A stretch of DNA of 64,000 nucleotides from Pseudomonadota bacterium. Lineage in GTDB: Bacteria > Pseudomonadota > Alphaproteobacteria > Rickettsiales > SXRF01. Both the position numbers and the translations under genes were made by a program. The notes under the pieces were generated by a model. That model worked only from the letters and a program-made list of their open reading frames with translations. It was not told the DNA's origin and did not search any database. Of the stretch, positions 1 through 8,633 are shown piece by piece; position 1 is the first letter of the stretch, and each line of letters begins with the position of its first letter. The stretch covers positions 1 through 64,000 of the forward strand of contig CAUJHR010000011.1 of the NCBI GenBank assembly GCA_963205195.1. The letters run 5' to 3'.

Positions 1-89
1 TTGAATTGGCCGCCAATTGCATCTTTTTGTGCTACCCTTAGGCCAGCTACATTATTAACCAGCCAGATCGTTTTTTTATCATCAGCCAT
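1..89 (-). CDS. Partial CDS at window edge, unknown protein (N-terminus only)
   Basis: The last 89 bases of the complement read as an open frame starting with ATG at 89-87 (MADDKKTIWLVNN...) and running off the left end with no stop. It lies 16 bases downstream of the maeB stop on the same strand, so it could be the next gene of that transcript. About 29 residues are visible, which is too few to assign a family. There is no clear Shine-Dalgarno; the upstream bases are T-rich. Confidence 0.4.
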   Translation of the reverse strand, partial: MADDKKTIWLVNNVAGLRVAQKDAIGGQF

Positions 90-105
90 AAAAACACCCT
101 ATAAC

Positions 106-2421
106 CTATGCCTTGGCTTTTTTAGATTTAGCAATCGGTGTCACCTTTGCCTGTTTTTCCTCGATTGCTTCCATAGCAGTGATAGCGCAGAGGTTCAGTA
201 TTTCCGAAAGTGTAGCGTTCATCTGCATTATCTGCACTGGGCGCTCAAGCCCCATAAGCACAGGGCCAATGGTCACGCCATCGCTTAATTCCTGCAGCAT
301 GTGCGAAGCAATATGCGCGGAGTGCAGCGCAGGCATGATAAGCACGTTAGCAGGACCAGACAGGCGGCAGAACGGGTACAGGCTCATCATTTCCTTGTTG
401 AGCGCAACGCTTGCCGACATTTCCCCGTCATATTCAAAATCAACATTCATCCCGTCCAGCACTTTGACAGCATCACGGATACGCACTGATTTCTCGCGGA
501 TAGGGTTTCCGAAGGTCGAGAATGAAAGCAGCGCAACCCGTGGCTGGTGCCCCATCTTTTTCGCTTTCTCAGCGGTTTTAACCGCGATATGTGCAAGCTG
601 TTCAGCACTTGGCAGTTCCTGCACGGTTGTGTCGGAGAAGAAGATGGTTTTACCTTTGGCAACCACCAGGGAAATCCCGAAAAGGAATTCATCTTTCTTG
701 GTATTGATAACACGGCTTACATTATCCAGCGATACCGTGTAGTTGCGGGTAAGCCCGGTTATGAGCGCATCGCCATGCCCCATTGCGAGCATGCAGGATG
801 CAAAAATATCGCGGTCATTCTTCACCATGCGTGCAACATCGCGGTAAAGGTAGCCCGCACGTTGCAGGCGCGGATACAGATAATCGATATATGCCTCAAC
901 ATTAGGGCTGACTGCTGCATTGGCGATTTCTATATTTTCAAAATCAGCAACGCTCATTTTTTTCATCAGAGCCTGGATGCGGTCAACACGGCCAACCAAT
1001 ATCGGGTTGCCGTAACCGTTATCGCGCCACTGCACAGCCGCACGGATAATTTTTTCTTCCTCGCCTTCGGCAAAGATCATGCGCTGCGGGTTCTCGCGTA
1101 CTTTGTCGAAAATATGCTGCATCGAATTGGCAGTTGGATCGCGGCGTGCTGCCAGTTCCTGTTTATAGGCGGCGAAATCTGCTATCGGCTTGCGGGCAAC
1201 GCCGGTTTTCATAGCGGCCTTGGCAACGGCAACCGGAACGGTGGTCATAAGCCTTGGATCAAATGGCGCCGGGATGATATATTCCGAGCCATATTCCATT
1301 TTGCGGCCTGCATAAGCTGCAGAAACTTCTTCCGGCACGTCTTCACGCGCAAGTGCTGCAATAGCTTCAGCGGCTGCAACTTTCATCTCTTCATTTATCT
1401 GTGAAGCGCGAACGTCAAGCGCGCCGCGGAAGATATACGGGAAACCCATTACGTTATTAACCTGGTTGGCATAGTCCGAGCGCCCGGTTGCGATGATCGC
1501 GTCAGAACGCACGCTACGCACATCTTCGGGTGTGATTTCAGGGTCTGGGTTTGCCATTGCAAAAATTATCGGGTTTTTAGCCATTGTAGCCACCATTTCC
1601 TTGGAAACGGCATTCTTACCAGCCAGCCCCATGAACATATCGGCGCCCTTCATAGCATCGGCAAGGGTGCGCTTGTCGGTTTTTACGGCGTGTGCTGATT
1701 TCCATTGGTTCATGCCTTCGGTGCGGCCTTCATAGATCACACCGGTTTTATCAACAAGGAAAGCGTTCTCATGCTTAATACCCATGCGCTTGATAAGCTC
1801 AAGGCAGGCGATACCTGCCGAGCCAGCGCCAAGCACTACAACTTTTATGTCTTTAAGGTCGCGGCCTGTAAGATGCGCGGCGTTGATAAGGCCAGCTGCA
1901 ACTATGATAGCGGTTCCGTGCTGGTCGTCATGGAATACCGGAATATCCATTATTTCGCGCAGGCGTTGCTCAATGATAAAACATTCAGGCGCTGCGATAT
2001 CTTCAAGGTTGATACCGCCCCATGATGGACCAAGCAGCTTCACGCAGTTTACGAATTCATCAACGTTGGTTGTGTCAACTTCAATATCAATACAATCAAT
2101 ATCGGCAAAACGCTTGAACAAGATAGCCTTGCCTTCCATAACCGGCTTGGAAGCGAGGGCGCCAAGATTGCCAAGGCCAAGAACCGCGGTTCCGTTAGAT
2201 ATAACCGCTACGAAATTACCGCGCGAAGTATAATCATAAGCCAGGTTGGGATCTTTCTGGATTTCTAAGCAGGGAATAGCAACACCGGGAGAATAACCAA
2301 GGGAGAGGTCGCGCTGGGTCATTAGCGGCTTGGTTGGCAGAATAGAAATCTTGCCGGGTTTGCCTTCAGAGTGATAGGCAAGTGCTTCTGCGTCGGTGAT
2401 CGGTTCTTTCTCGTAACTCAT
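106..2421 (-). CDS. maeB: NADP-dependent malic enzyme, MaeB type with phosphotransacetylase-like tail
   Basis: Oxidatively decarboxylates malate to pyruvate with NADP in the cytosol. The 771 residues match the long bacterial MaeB form. The N-terminal ~430 residues are the malic enzyme domains, with a conserved start (AEALAYHSEGKPGKI), the EDI-AAPECF metal-site segment, the HDDQHGTA segment and a Rossmann motif VVLGAGSAGIACL. The C-terminal ~320 residues (from about MIFAEGEEEKIIRAA) resemble phosphate acetyltransferase; in known MaeB proteins this part is regulatory and senses acetyl-CoA. An AGGA motif sits ten bases before the ATG. The 5' leader (2422-2617) contains a small TGCTGC/GCAGCA hairpin but no promoter I would defend. 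The gene appears monocistronic or followed by the partial gene at the edge. Confidence 0.96.
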   Translation of the reverse strand: MSYEKEPITDAEALAYHSEGKPGKISILPTKPLMTQRDLSLGYSPGVAIPCLEIQKDPNLAYDYTSRGNFVAVISNGTAVLGLGNLGALASKPVMEGKAILFKRFADIDCIDIEVDTTNVDEFVNCVKLLGPSWGGINLEDIAAPECFIIEQRLREIMDIPVFHDDQHGTAIIVAAGLINAAHLTGRDLKDIKVVVLGAGSAGIACLELIKRMGIKHENAFLVDKTGVIYEGRTEGMNQWKSAHAVKTDKRTLADAMKGADMFMGLAGKNAVSKEMVATMAKNPIIFAMANPDPEITPEDVRSVRSDAIIATGRSDYANQVNNVMGFPYIFRGALDVRASQINEEMKVAAAEAIAALAREDVPEEVSAAYAGRKMEYGSEYIIPAPFDPRLMTTVPVAVAKAAMKTGVARKPIADFAAYKQELAARRDPTANSMQHIFDKVRENPQRMIFAEGEEEKIIRAAVQWRDNGYGNPILVGRVDRIQALMKKMSVADFENIEIANAAVSPNVEAYIDYLYPRLQRAGYLYRDVARMVKNDRDIFASCMLAMGHGDALITGLTRNYTVSLDNVSRVINTKKDEFLFGISLVVAKGKTIFFSDTTVQELPSAEQLAHIAVKTAEKAKKMGHQPRVALLSFSTFGNPIREKSVRIRDAVKVLDGMNVDFEYDGEMSASVALNKEMMSLYPFCRLSGPANVLIMPALHSAHIASHMLQELSDGVTIGPVLMGLERPVQIMQMNATLSEILNLCAITAMEAIEEKQAKVTPIAKSKKAKA

Positions 2422-2617
2422 GTTTTTTTCGTCCTGCTAGTAGTTTTAATTTTTTGTTTATTAGACAATAAGCCTTAAATATATTTTGCTGCAACGCAGC
2501 ATAAGATAATGATATTAATAAGTAAAATTTGCCGAATCTTTTAATTTGCATATCAGTTGGGATATTGCAAGGGCAAATTGGATAATTTAACAGAAATATT
2601 GGTCAATAACCGTTAAA

Positions 2618-3652
2618 TCAGGCGGCTATAGCAGTTTTGGGCTTTTTGCGTTTCCATATAATGGAATCAACAATATAATGATGGAAGTTTAGTGTCATAA
2701 ATATAACTACGGTAAAGGAAATAGCAGATGTGTAATGTATTATGATACCGATTGCCATAAGCACCTGATATATGAAAAAGGTGATTGCTAAGCATATAAG
2801 CATATAGATGAATATTTTACCGTCCTGGCTGATACGTGAAATGAAGCGGTGCGATTCGTCTATGCCGTTTTTGAATTTATTGTTATTCTGTAACCAGACA
2901 AAAATTATATATTGCATGTTATGCCACATATTTATTGCCAGCCAGCCGATACTTATATCGTCTATTAATATATAACTTACTAGAAATATTAGATGGTGGG
3001 ATAGAACATAAAGAGCATAGCTTCCATGAAGGTGACCGGCCCTGTATAATTTAAACCATGAATATAGCTGGTAAGCGATTAATATAGCGGCAGTGCATCC
3101 TGATATTATAACAAGCATGTAAGGAACTGGTATTGTCCAAAATTGCATGAATAGAAATGTTTCAGGGGCTTGCCATGACCGGTATAATATCCCGGTTATG
3201 GGCAAGGCATATAAAGCCATTGTCTGAATGGGTGAATATAATTTATCTGGGGCTTTTCCTGAGCGCGATAAATAATAGCGGGATATTCCGTAACTCTGGC
3301 GTATATAATGAAACCATTGCCAGTAAAAATATATAGTGGCGATTATCCAGCTGCCAAAAATCCAATAGACCAGGAATGTTATACCAAGAACTATGGGTGG
3401 CAAGCCAAATACAAGGAATTTATGAGCTTTGGCGCTGGCCCAGTCAAATGCTATTCGCGTGTAAGTGGCGATAACGTGGTGATATCCAAGCAGCCATAGA
3501 TCAAACGCCAGTATAGTAGGGAATAGTGCCGGGTCTGAAGTGCATAAAGCAGCAAAGAAAATTCCTGTTACCAGCGGCAATATAAGAAATGTGCTATCGA
3601 AACTTACATTTCGTAACCAGTAAAAGTTTAATCCTTGTGCCTGTGCTAACAT
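2618..3652 (-). CDS. Histidine-rich multi-pass membrane protein, unknown function
   Basis: This 344-residue protein has about eight hydrophobic segments and many histidines at or next to membrane segments: H58-H59 (LLGYHHV), H115 (WFHYIRQSYG), H219-H220 (SHHLIF), H244 (WHNMQY) and H324-H325 (NFHHYIVD). Paired histidines in membrane helices suggest metal or heme ligation, as in membrane di-iron oxygenases or the Brp/Blh carotene-cleavage family, but the spacing matches no motif I can name, so this is only a lead. Its start overlaps the stop of the upstream acyltransferase by seven bases, so the two genes are very probably translationally coupled and act together on an envelope or lipid substrate. 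The N-terminus has no cleavable signal peptide. The gene is real; its function is open. Confidence 0.75.
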   Translation of the reverse strand: MLAQAQGLNFYWLRNVSFDSTFLILPLVTGIFFAALCTSDPALFPTILAFDLWLLGYHHVIATYTRIAFDWASAKAHKFLVFGLPPIVLGITFLVYWIFGSWIIATIYFYWQWFHYIRQSYGISRYYLSRSGKAPDKLYSPIQTMALYALPITGILYRSWQAPETFLFMQFWTIPVPYMLVIISGCTAAILIAYQLYSWFKLYRAGHLHGSYALYVLSHHLIFLVSYILIDDISIGWLAINMWHNMQYIIFVWLQNNNKFKNGIDESHRFISRISQDGKIFIYMLICLAITFFIYQVLMAIGIIIHYTSAISFTVVIFMTLNFHHYIVDSIIWKRKKPKTAIAA

Positions 3653-4710
3653 TTTTTCTTTATTTTCTCACGAATTATAGAAACAGGTTTTTCTACACCA
3701 AGCCATAACCCTATTGCCAGAATATTAACGATTGGAAATGCCATAGCAGTAAGCTGCCAGCTTCTTCCGCATATTATACCTGTGCATGTATTATCAACTA
3801 TAGCAACAATGACTATAGCAGTAAATATATGCAATAGGAATATAGGATATGATAAATTACCAAGCAATTTATCCATTTTCATGATTTTTTCTGGTAATGC
3901 TGATGTATCGATACGTGACAGGAAATATATGGTTATGCAGTTTAAGATCATTGCGGCATATAGGCCGGAATTAAGCATAGGCAGATTGTTCAGGTCATTT
4001 ATAGAATATGAGGGGGTTCCGTAAATCCAGCCGGCGGCAATATAAAAAACGATTGAAACCAATATTAGAATGAAACCATAGCTTGGGCGTATGTTCAAAG
4101 GGCGTTTTGTAAGCATGTATATAGCTGCGCCTGAAAAAAAGGGCAGGGCGGCAGCAAGATGGCTATAGTAGCGGATATTAAGAGGTGAGTTTTCGATAAA
4201 GGCCGATACGAATATTGTGTAAGCAATTGCAAAAAATCCCCATACATAAAGTCTTGCCTTGCTTCTTACCAAAAAAGGCATAAGCAGCCAGAACACTATC
4301 TCAACTGAAAGTGACCATGCCGGTGGAACCAGATTAAATACGCTTCTTCGCCCATCAAGGATAGTAAGTCCCAATACAAATATATTGGCGATCCAGTCAC
4401 CGATGGAATCCGGCCATTGCAGCCGTTCATGGATTGCTTTTGAAATTATTGGAAAATAAGCGGCTGCCAAGGCAGAAAAAAACAGAACCACCCAATATGA
4501 TGGCAATATTCTAAGTAACCTGTTGGCGGTATATTTTTCATAGCTGTGGGGTAGTTTGTAATAGGTGGTGTGCAGTACAAGCGTCATCAGGTATCCGCTT
4601 AAGGTAAAAAAGCCAAAAACCGCATAAAACCCAACATGCACCATATTTATAGGAGCTAAATGGGCTATAGCCACCATCAATGCCAGAATATATCTATACG
4701 TGCCGAACAT
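3646..4710 (-). CDS. Membrane acyltransferase, acyltransferase-3 (OafA/YrhL-like) family
   Basis: A 354-residue protein with about ten membrane helices, an early histidine in the first segment (AIAHLAP), FGFFTLSGYLMT, and an arginine-rich loop with NRLLRILPSYW, which are the usual marks of acyltransferase family 3. These enzymes move acetyl or other acyl groups onto surface sugars such as LPS or O-antigen, peptidoglycan or secreted glycans. The substrate cannot be told from sequence. It is the first gene of a two-gene minus-strand unit with the histidine-rich membrane protein, which starts within its last codons. The ATG lies close to a run of A/T-rich sequence; no clear Shine-Dalgarno was seen. 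Confidence 0.85.
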   Translation of the reverse strand: MFGTYRYILALMVAIAHLAPINMVHVGFYAVFGFFTLSGYLMTLVLHTTYYKLPHSYEKYTANRLLRILPSYWVVLFFSALAAAYFPIISKAIHERLQWPDSIGDWIANIFVLGLTILDGRRSVFNLVPPAWSLSVEIVFWLLMPFLVRSKARLYVWGFFAIAYTIFVSAFIENSPLNIRYYSHLAAALPFFSGAAIYMLTKRPLNIRPSYGFILILVSIVFYIAAGWIYGTPSYSINDLNNLPMLNSGLYAAMILNCITIYFLSRIDTSALPEKIMKMDKLLGNLSYPIFLLHIFTAIVIVAIVDNTCTGIICGRSWQLTAMAFPIVNILAIGLWLGVEKPVSIIREKIKKKC

Positions 4711-4901
4711 TATTTATGAATTGATATTGGGTTGTTAACCATGACATTTTATAGCATAAGTAAACAATAATGCCTTAATTTTCGCTATTTTTGTTGTTTT
4801 ATTATAAAGTTTGTATCTTTAGAATATTTTTACTGGCTTTAAAAAAAGACATTTGCTATAAGACACGCCTCCTTGGTAATTTATCAGGGATTTTAAGGTG
4901 T

Positions 4902-4976
4902 TCCGCGATAGCTCAGCGGTAGAGCAATCGACTGTTAATCGATCGGTCCCTGGTTCGAATCCAGGTCGCGGAGCCA
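4902..4976 (+). tRNA. tRNA-Asn (anticodon GTT)
   Basis: The cloverleaf reads directly: acceptor TCCGCGA (4902-4908) pairs with TCGCGGA (4966-4972); discriminator G, then encoded CCA (4974-4976). The anticodon stem ATCGA/TCGAT encloses loop CTGTTAA with anticodon GTT at 4934-4936. The T arm has GGTTCGAATCC. A -10-like TATAAG lies at 4857-4862, about 40 bases upstream, with a poor -35 (TGGCTT at 4834-4839), a plausible tRNA promoter. A palindromic repeat begins five bases after CCA. Confidence 0.97.
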
Positions 4977-4980
4977 TCCT

Positions 4981-5065
4981 CCTTCGCTTACGCTACGGCG
5001 CGATTGGGTTTACAATCGCAACGAACGTTAGAGAAGTGGATGCCGCGCCGAAGCGCAAGCGAAGG
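4981..5065. repeat. 85-bp palindromic element after tRNA-Asn
   Basis: The ends are imperfect inverted repeats of 21 bp: 4981-5001 (CCTTCGCTTACGCTACGGCG + C) and 5045-5065, whose reverse complement differs at two positions. Inside is a second hairpin GCGATTG (5000-5006) / CAATCGC (5013-5019) with a six-base loop, and an AACGTT palindrome. The GC-rich composition contrasts with the surrounding AT-rich spacer. It resembles the short interspersed palindromic elements of many alphaproteobacteria (e.g. Rickettsia palindromic elements), though I cannot test copy number here. It could also act as a tRNA 3' processing or termination structure. Confidence 0.65.
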
Positions 5066-5083
5066 CGGGCTAAATAAATAATA

Positions 5084-5317
5084 CTAATGGCTATTCGCCC
5101 CTGCCGCATATGCAGACGCATTATCCCTTGCCGCGATTTTCACCTTATCAAGCATGGCGCGGAGTGAACCAGATGGTAATGCTATATCAGCTATATTTTG
5201 TGATTTGGCGGCGAATTTATCAAAGCGCTGCGCCGCTTTTTCCCTGTTAGCTGCAAGCATGGAGCGCATGGCTCCAATACGGGCAGTTACAGATTCATCA
5301 GCAGGCGTTTGTTCCAA
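5084..5317 (-). CDS. Small helical protein of unknown function (77 aa)
   Basis: An alanine- and charge-rich 77-residue protein (starts MEQTPADES), predicted mostly helical, with no membrane segment, cysteine or recognised motif. The start is TTG at 5317-5315, supported by AAGGA seven bases upstream and by a good promoter (5353-5381) about 35 bases before it. These signals argue that this frame is real rather than the overlapping plus-strand frame, which lacks them. It is a single gene between the tRNA-Asn repeat and pntB. The family is not recognised. Confidence 0.55.
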   Translation of the reverse strand: MEQTPADESVTARIGAMRSMLAANREKAAQRFDKFAAKSQNIADIALPSGSLRAMLDKVKIAARDNASAYAAGANSH

Positions 5318-5352
5318 AATCCATTCCTTAATTTCAGGCAGTGTAAGAAATA

Positions 5353-5381
5353 ACTATAACAAATTAAAAACCCAGGCACAA
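5353..5381 (-). promoter_or_regulatory. Sigma-70-like promoter of the 77-aa gene
   Basis: On the minus strand, -35 TTGTGC (5376-5381) and -10 TATAGT (5353-5358) are separated by 17 bases. The -10 has five of six consensus bases, the -35 three. The start codon with its AAGGA lies about 35 bases further on, a normal 5' leader length. Confidence 0.5.
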
Positions 5382-5507
5382 TGATTTCATCAGGAAAAAA
5401 GCCTGTTTTTTTATATTCTGCCTCAAGCTAAAATCCTTGCAACATGTTGCCAAAATAGTGTAATCATTCTGGCAGTTTAAAATTCTAATTTATTTTATGA
5501 ATCTTCC

Positions 5508-6902
5508 ATGAATGACGTTTCCGCCTTATTATATTTAGTGGCTTCAGTATTATTCATACTGGCGCTTAAGGGTCTTTCATCGCCTGCCACTGCTCGCCGC
5601 GGTAATATCCTCGGTATAGCGGGCATGGTGATAGCGATAGCAACAACACTTAGCATGCCTGCTATTGAAAATTACGCCATGATATTATTTGGTATAATGA
5701 TAGGTGGCATATTCGGGACGGTGATAGCGCGTAAAATCGCAATGACAGCGATGCCCCAGCTAGTTGCCGCATTTCACTCTCTGGTCGGGTTGGCGGCGGT
5801 TTTGATAGCTTCTGCGGCATTGTACGCACCGGAAAGCTACGGCATTGGTAATAGTGGTAATATTCATGCCGGTAGCCTTTTGGAAATGAGCTTAGGCGCG
5901 GTTATCGGAGCTATAACTTTTACCGGCTCCATAATTGCTTTTGCAAAATTGCAGGGAATATTGTCTGGAAAACCCTTGCGCTTTTCCGGGCAGAATATGG
6001 TGAATGCTCTGCTGGGGCTTTCACTTATTTTATTGATATTGCTGTTTTGTATCACTGAATCAAAATTTTTATTTATTCTGATGGTGCTATTGTCTTTCGC
6101 CCTTGGCGTGCTACTGATAGTGCCGATTGGTGGCGCGGATATGCCGGTTGTGGTTTCCATGCTTAATTCATATTCTGGCTGGGCGGCGTCTGGTATCGGC
6201 TTCACGCTTGGCAACCCGCTGCTTATTATAACTGGCGCGCTGGTGGGCGCTAGCGGCGCTATACTCTCCTATATTATGTGCAAGGCGATGAACCGTTCCA
6301 TTATAAACGTGATATTTGGCGGGTTTGGGGCGCATGCACAGGCAGCATCAATTGTTGGTGATGCAAGTGATAAGCCAGTTAAAAGCGGAAGTGCGGAAGA
6401 TGCTGCGTTCCTGCTGAAAAACTCAAGCTCGGTTATCATTGTTCCGGGGTATGGCATGGCGGTAGCGCAGGCTCAGCATGCGGTGCGTGAAATGGCCGAG
6501 GAACTGGAAAAAGAAGGTATAAAAGTGCGCTATGCGATCCACCCGGTGGCCGGGCGTATGCCGGGGCACATGAACGTGCTGCTTGCTGAAGCCAATGTGC
6601 CGTATGACAGCGTGGTTGAACTGGAAGAGATAAATAATGATTTTTCAACTACCGATGTAGCCTTTGTGATCGGCGCTAATGACGTGACCAACCCTGCTGC
6701 CAAGAATAACCCAAGCAGCCCGATCTTCGGCATGCCGGTTCTTGATGTCGGCTCTGCAAAAACTGTGATTTTTGTAAAGCGCGGTATGGCAGCCGGTTAC
6801 GCGGGCATTGAAAATGAATTATTCTATCAGGATAACACCATGATGCTGTTCGGTGATGCAAAGAAAGTCACGGAAGCATTAGTTAAGGCGCTTAAGGCCT
6901 GA
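5508..6902 (+). CDS. pntB: NAD(P) transhydrogenase subunit beta
   Basis: The beta subunit of the proton-pumping transhydrogenase, which transfers hydride from NADH to NADP+ using the proton gradient. At 464 residues it is full length. The first ~280 residues hold about eight membrane helices (domain II), including [20 protein letters not shown]. The last ~180 residues are the NADP-binding domain III, with [39 protein letters not shown] and [13 protein letters not shown]. No alpha-subunit gene (pntA, or pntAA/pntAB) is upstream, where the neighbour is a divergent 77-aa gene, or elsewhere in the window, so the subunits must be encoded apart. xseB follows after 52 bases. Confidence 0.96.
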   Translation: MNDVSALLYLVASVLFILALKGLSSPATARRGNILGIAGMVIAIATTLSMPAIENYAMILFGIMIGGIFGTVIARKIAMTAMPQLVAAFHSLVGLAAVLIASAALYAPESYGIGNSGNIHAGSLLEMSLGAVIGAITFTGSIIAFAKLQGILSGKPLRFSGQNMVNALLGLSLILLILLFCITESKFLFILMVLLSFALGVLLIVPIGGADMPVVVSMLNSYSGWAASGIGFTLGNPLLIITGALVGASGAILSYIMCKAMNRSIINVIFGGFGAHAQAASIVGDASDKPVKSGSAEDAAFLLKNSSSVIIVPGYGMAVAQAQHAVREMAEELEKEGIKVRYAIHPVAGRMPGHMNVLLAEANVPYDSVVELEEINNDFSTTDVAFVIGANDVTNPAAKNNPSSPIFGMPVLDVGSAKTVIFVKRGMAAGYAGIENELFYQDNTMMLFGDAKKVTEALVKALKA

Positions 6903-6954
6903 TAATTTCATTTCCTGTTGCAAGCGCAGCCTATTTTAGATACACTCCCGCCCT

Positions 6955-7206
6955 ATGACAAAATCAACCCAGACAGAAATTCCAGCTGAAACCTCATTTG
7001 AGGCGGCCCTTAAAGAATTAGAGGCTATAGTTCGCAAGCTAGAGGGCGGCACCGGCGATCTGGAAGCCTCCATATCTGATTATGTGCGCGGCACTGAACT
7101 TAAGGAATTCTGCCAGAAAAAGCTTGAATCCGCCCGCCTCAAAGTTGAAACTATCCTCCAGGCCAAAGACGGCAGTGTAACAACCCAACCCTTCGATAAC
7201 GTATAG
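6955..7206 (+). CDS. xseB: Exodeoxyribonuclease VII small subunit
   Basis: The 83-residue small subunit of exonuclease VII, which binds the large XseA subunit to degrade single-stranded DNA. The family pattern is clear: SFEAALKELEAIVRKLEGG, then DLEASISDYVRGTELKEFCQ and a C-terminal helix (KKLESARLKVETI). Only ten bases separate it from ispA, the usual xseB-ispA pairing in proteobacteria, so they are probably co-transcribed. There is no strong Shine-Dalgarno before the ATG. Confidence 0.95.
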   Translation: MTKSTQTEIPAETSFEAALKELEAIVRKLEGGTGDLEASISDYVRGTELKEFCQKKLESARLKVETILQAKDGSVTTQPFDNV

Positions 7207-7216
7207 AGTAGCCCAA

Positions 7217-8182
7217 ATGGTTATAAAACTCCCTGATAATTTACAGGATGCAATTGATTTTGTCGCAAAATCCTTAACCGAGCGCATGGATGAGCTGCTG
7301 CGCGTTCCTGAGACTGACGGCACTACTGTAGTTGCGATAAATTCGCAGGCGGCAACTTCACATGATACGCGGGTTGTAAAAGAAGATACAATAGTTGAAG
7401 CCATGCGCTACAGCGCGCTGGGCGGCGGCAAGCGCCTGCGCCCATTCCTTACTATCTGTGCCAGCAGCTTGTTTGGCGTAAGTATGGATTCGGCTTTGGA
7501 AACTGCGGCAGCGATTGAGTTCATACATACCTATTCTCTTATGCACGATGACTTGCCGGCAATGGATAATGACGACCTGCGCCGTGGCAAGCCAACTTCT
7601 CATAAGGTATTTGGTGAAGCTGCCGCTATCCTTGCAGGTGATGGCTTGCTAACTTATGCCTTCCAGATACTTGCCAATCAGAAAACCCATGCTGACCCTG
7701 CTGTGCGTTGTGAATTAATAACAGCTCTGGCTCAGGCTTCAGGCAGTTGGGGCATGGTCGGCGGGCAGATGATGGATTTGCAATCAGAAAACAAGCAGCT
7801 ATCAGTTGATGAGATTATCAGGCTGCAGCGTTTAAAAACCGGGGAGCTGTTCGCGGTATCCTGTGAAGCGGGGGCGATACTTGGTAAAGCGCCGGGAATG
7901 ATGCGTAAGCTAATGCGTGCCTATGCCCATGATATGGGGCTTGCTTTCCAGATCACTGACGACCTTCTGGACGTTGAGGGAACCCGCACCCAGACCGGAA
8001 AAGGTGTGCGTAAAGATAAGATCGCAGGCAAAGCCACGCTGGTTTCAAGCATGGGTGTTGAGCGTGCGCGTGAGCATGCACAGATACTTATACGTCAGGC
8101 TATTTCCTATCTCGATGTGTTCGATAAAAAAGCTGACAATCTCCGCGACCTTGCGGAATTCGTTATTTCGCGCAAATCCTGA
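7217..8182 (+). CDS. ispA: Polyprenyl synthetase (farnesyl/geranylgeranyl diphosphate synthase)
   Basis: Condenses isopentenyl diphosphate with allylic diphosphates to make C15 (or C20) prenyl diphosphates for quinones, undecaprenyl carrier and heme O/A. The 321 residues contain the first aspartate-rich motif DDLPAMDNDD with RRGKPTSHK, the upstream GGGKRLRPFL and the second aspartate-rich motif FQITDDLLDVEG. About 25 residues (ETDGTTVVAINSQAATSH...) are inserted near residues 32-57, before the first conserved block, compared with typical IspA. Chain length cannot be fixed by eye. Transcribed with xseB. Confidence 0.93.
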   Translation: MVIKLPDNLQDAIDFVAKSLTERMDELLRVPETDGTTVVAINSQAATSHDTRVVKEDTIVEAMRYSALGGGKRLRPFLTICASSLFGVSMDSALETAAAIEFIHTYSLMHDDLPAMDNDDLRRGKPTSHKVFGEAAAILAGDGLLTYAFQILANQKTHADPAVRCELITALAQASGSWGMVGGQMMDLQSENKQLSVDEIIRLQRLKTGELFAVSCEAGAILGKAPGMMRKLMRAYAHDMGLAFQITDDLLDVEGTRTQTGKGVRKDKIAGKATLVSSMGVERAREHAQILIRQAISYLDVFDKKADNLRDLAEFVISRKS

Positions 8183-8207
8183 GTTTGTTTGTAAATAAGG
8201 ATAATTT

Positions 8208-8633
8208 ATGAATTTCTATCTTAATATCCTTATTGAATCAGCCTATGTCTCCAGCATAATTCCATTCGGGCATGAGCCGACCTTTTTTGCAATGCTCGGC
8301 TTCGGTAATTATGATATGATGCTGCCGGTAATTATTGCAGTTATAGGTTCTGCAATTGGCGCATCTTTCTGCTTCGCGCTTGGTCTGCTCATGAAAAATA
8401 TTTATTTTAAAACCGGCCAGAAACATTTAAGCCGGGAAAAATACCAGAAAGCATCGCAGATATTTTCGCGTTTCTTTATGCTGCTTTTGCCGTTTACATG
8501 GATCGTGCTTCTGAATTTCCTGCCGCTTATCGCCGCTTTCCTTGGCAAGCGTGCAAGGATAGTCCTGCCGCTGGTGATACTCGGAAAAATTGGTTATTAC
8601 GGTTTCTGCGTTAAAACAGGCAAGCCTATTTAA
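8208..8633 (+). CDS. Small membrane protein, possible YqaA/VTT-like
   Basis: A 141-residue protein with about three hydrophobic segments. The stretch [20 protein letters not shown] followed by [14 protein letters not shown] resembles the start of the YqaA/DedA (VTT, SNARE-associated) fold, but it is shorter than classic DedA proteins and the later conserved arginine motif is not obvious. The ATG lies 26 bases after ispA, with AAGGA about nine bases upstream. The 3' end runs eight bases into the end of convergent tyrS. Membrane location is firm; the family is tentative. Confidence 0.7.
   Translation: MNFYLNILIESAYVSSIIPFGHEPTFFAMLGFGNYDMMLPVIIAVIGSAIGASFCFALGLLMKNIYFKTGQKHLSREKYQKASQIFSRFFMLLLPFTWIVLLNFLPLIAAFLGKRARIVLPLVILGKIGYYGFCVKTGKPI

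Noticed and set aside
5154-5384. Plus-strand 76-codon open frame opposite the 77-aa gene
   Set aside because: No Shine-Dalgarno or promoter; the minus-strand frame has both, so this is a shadow.
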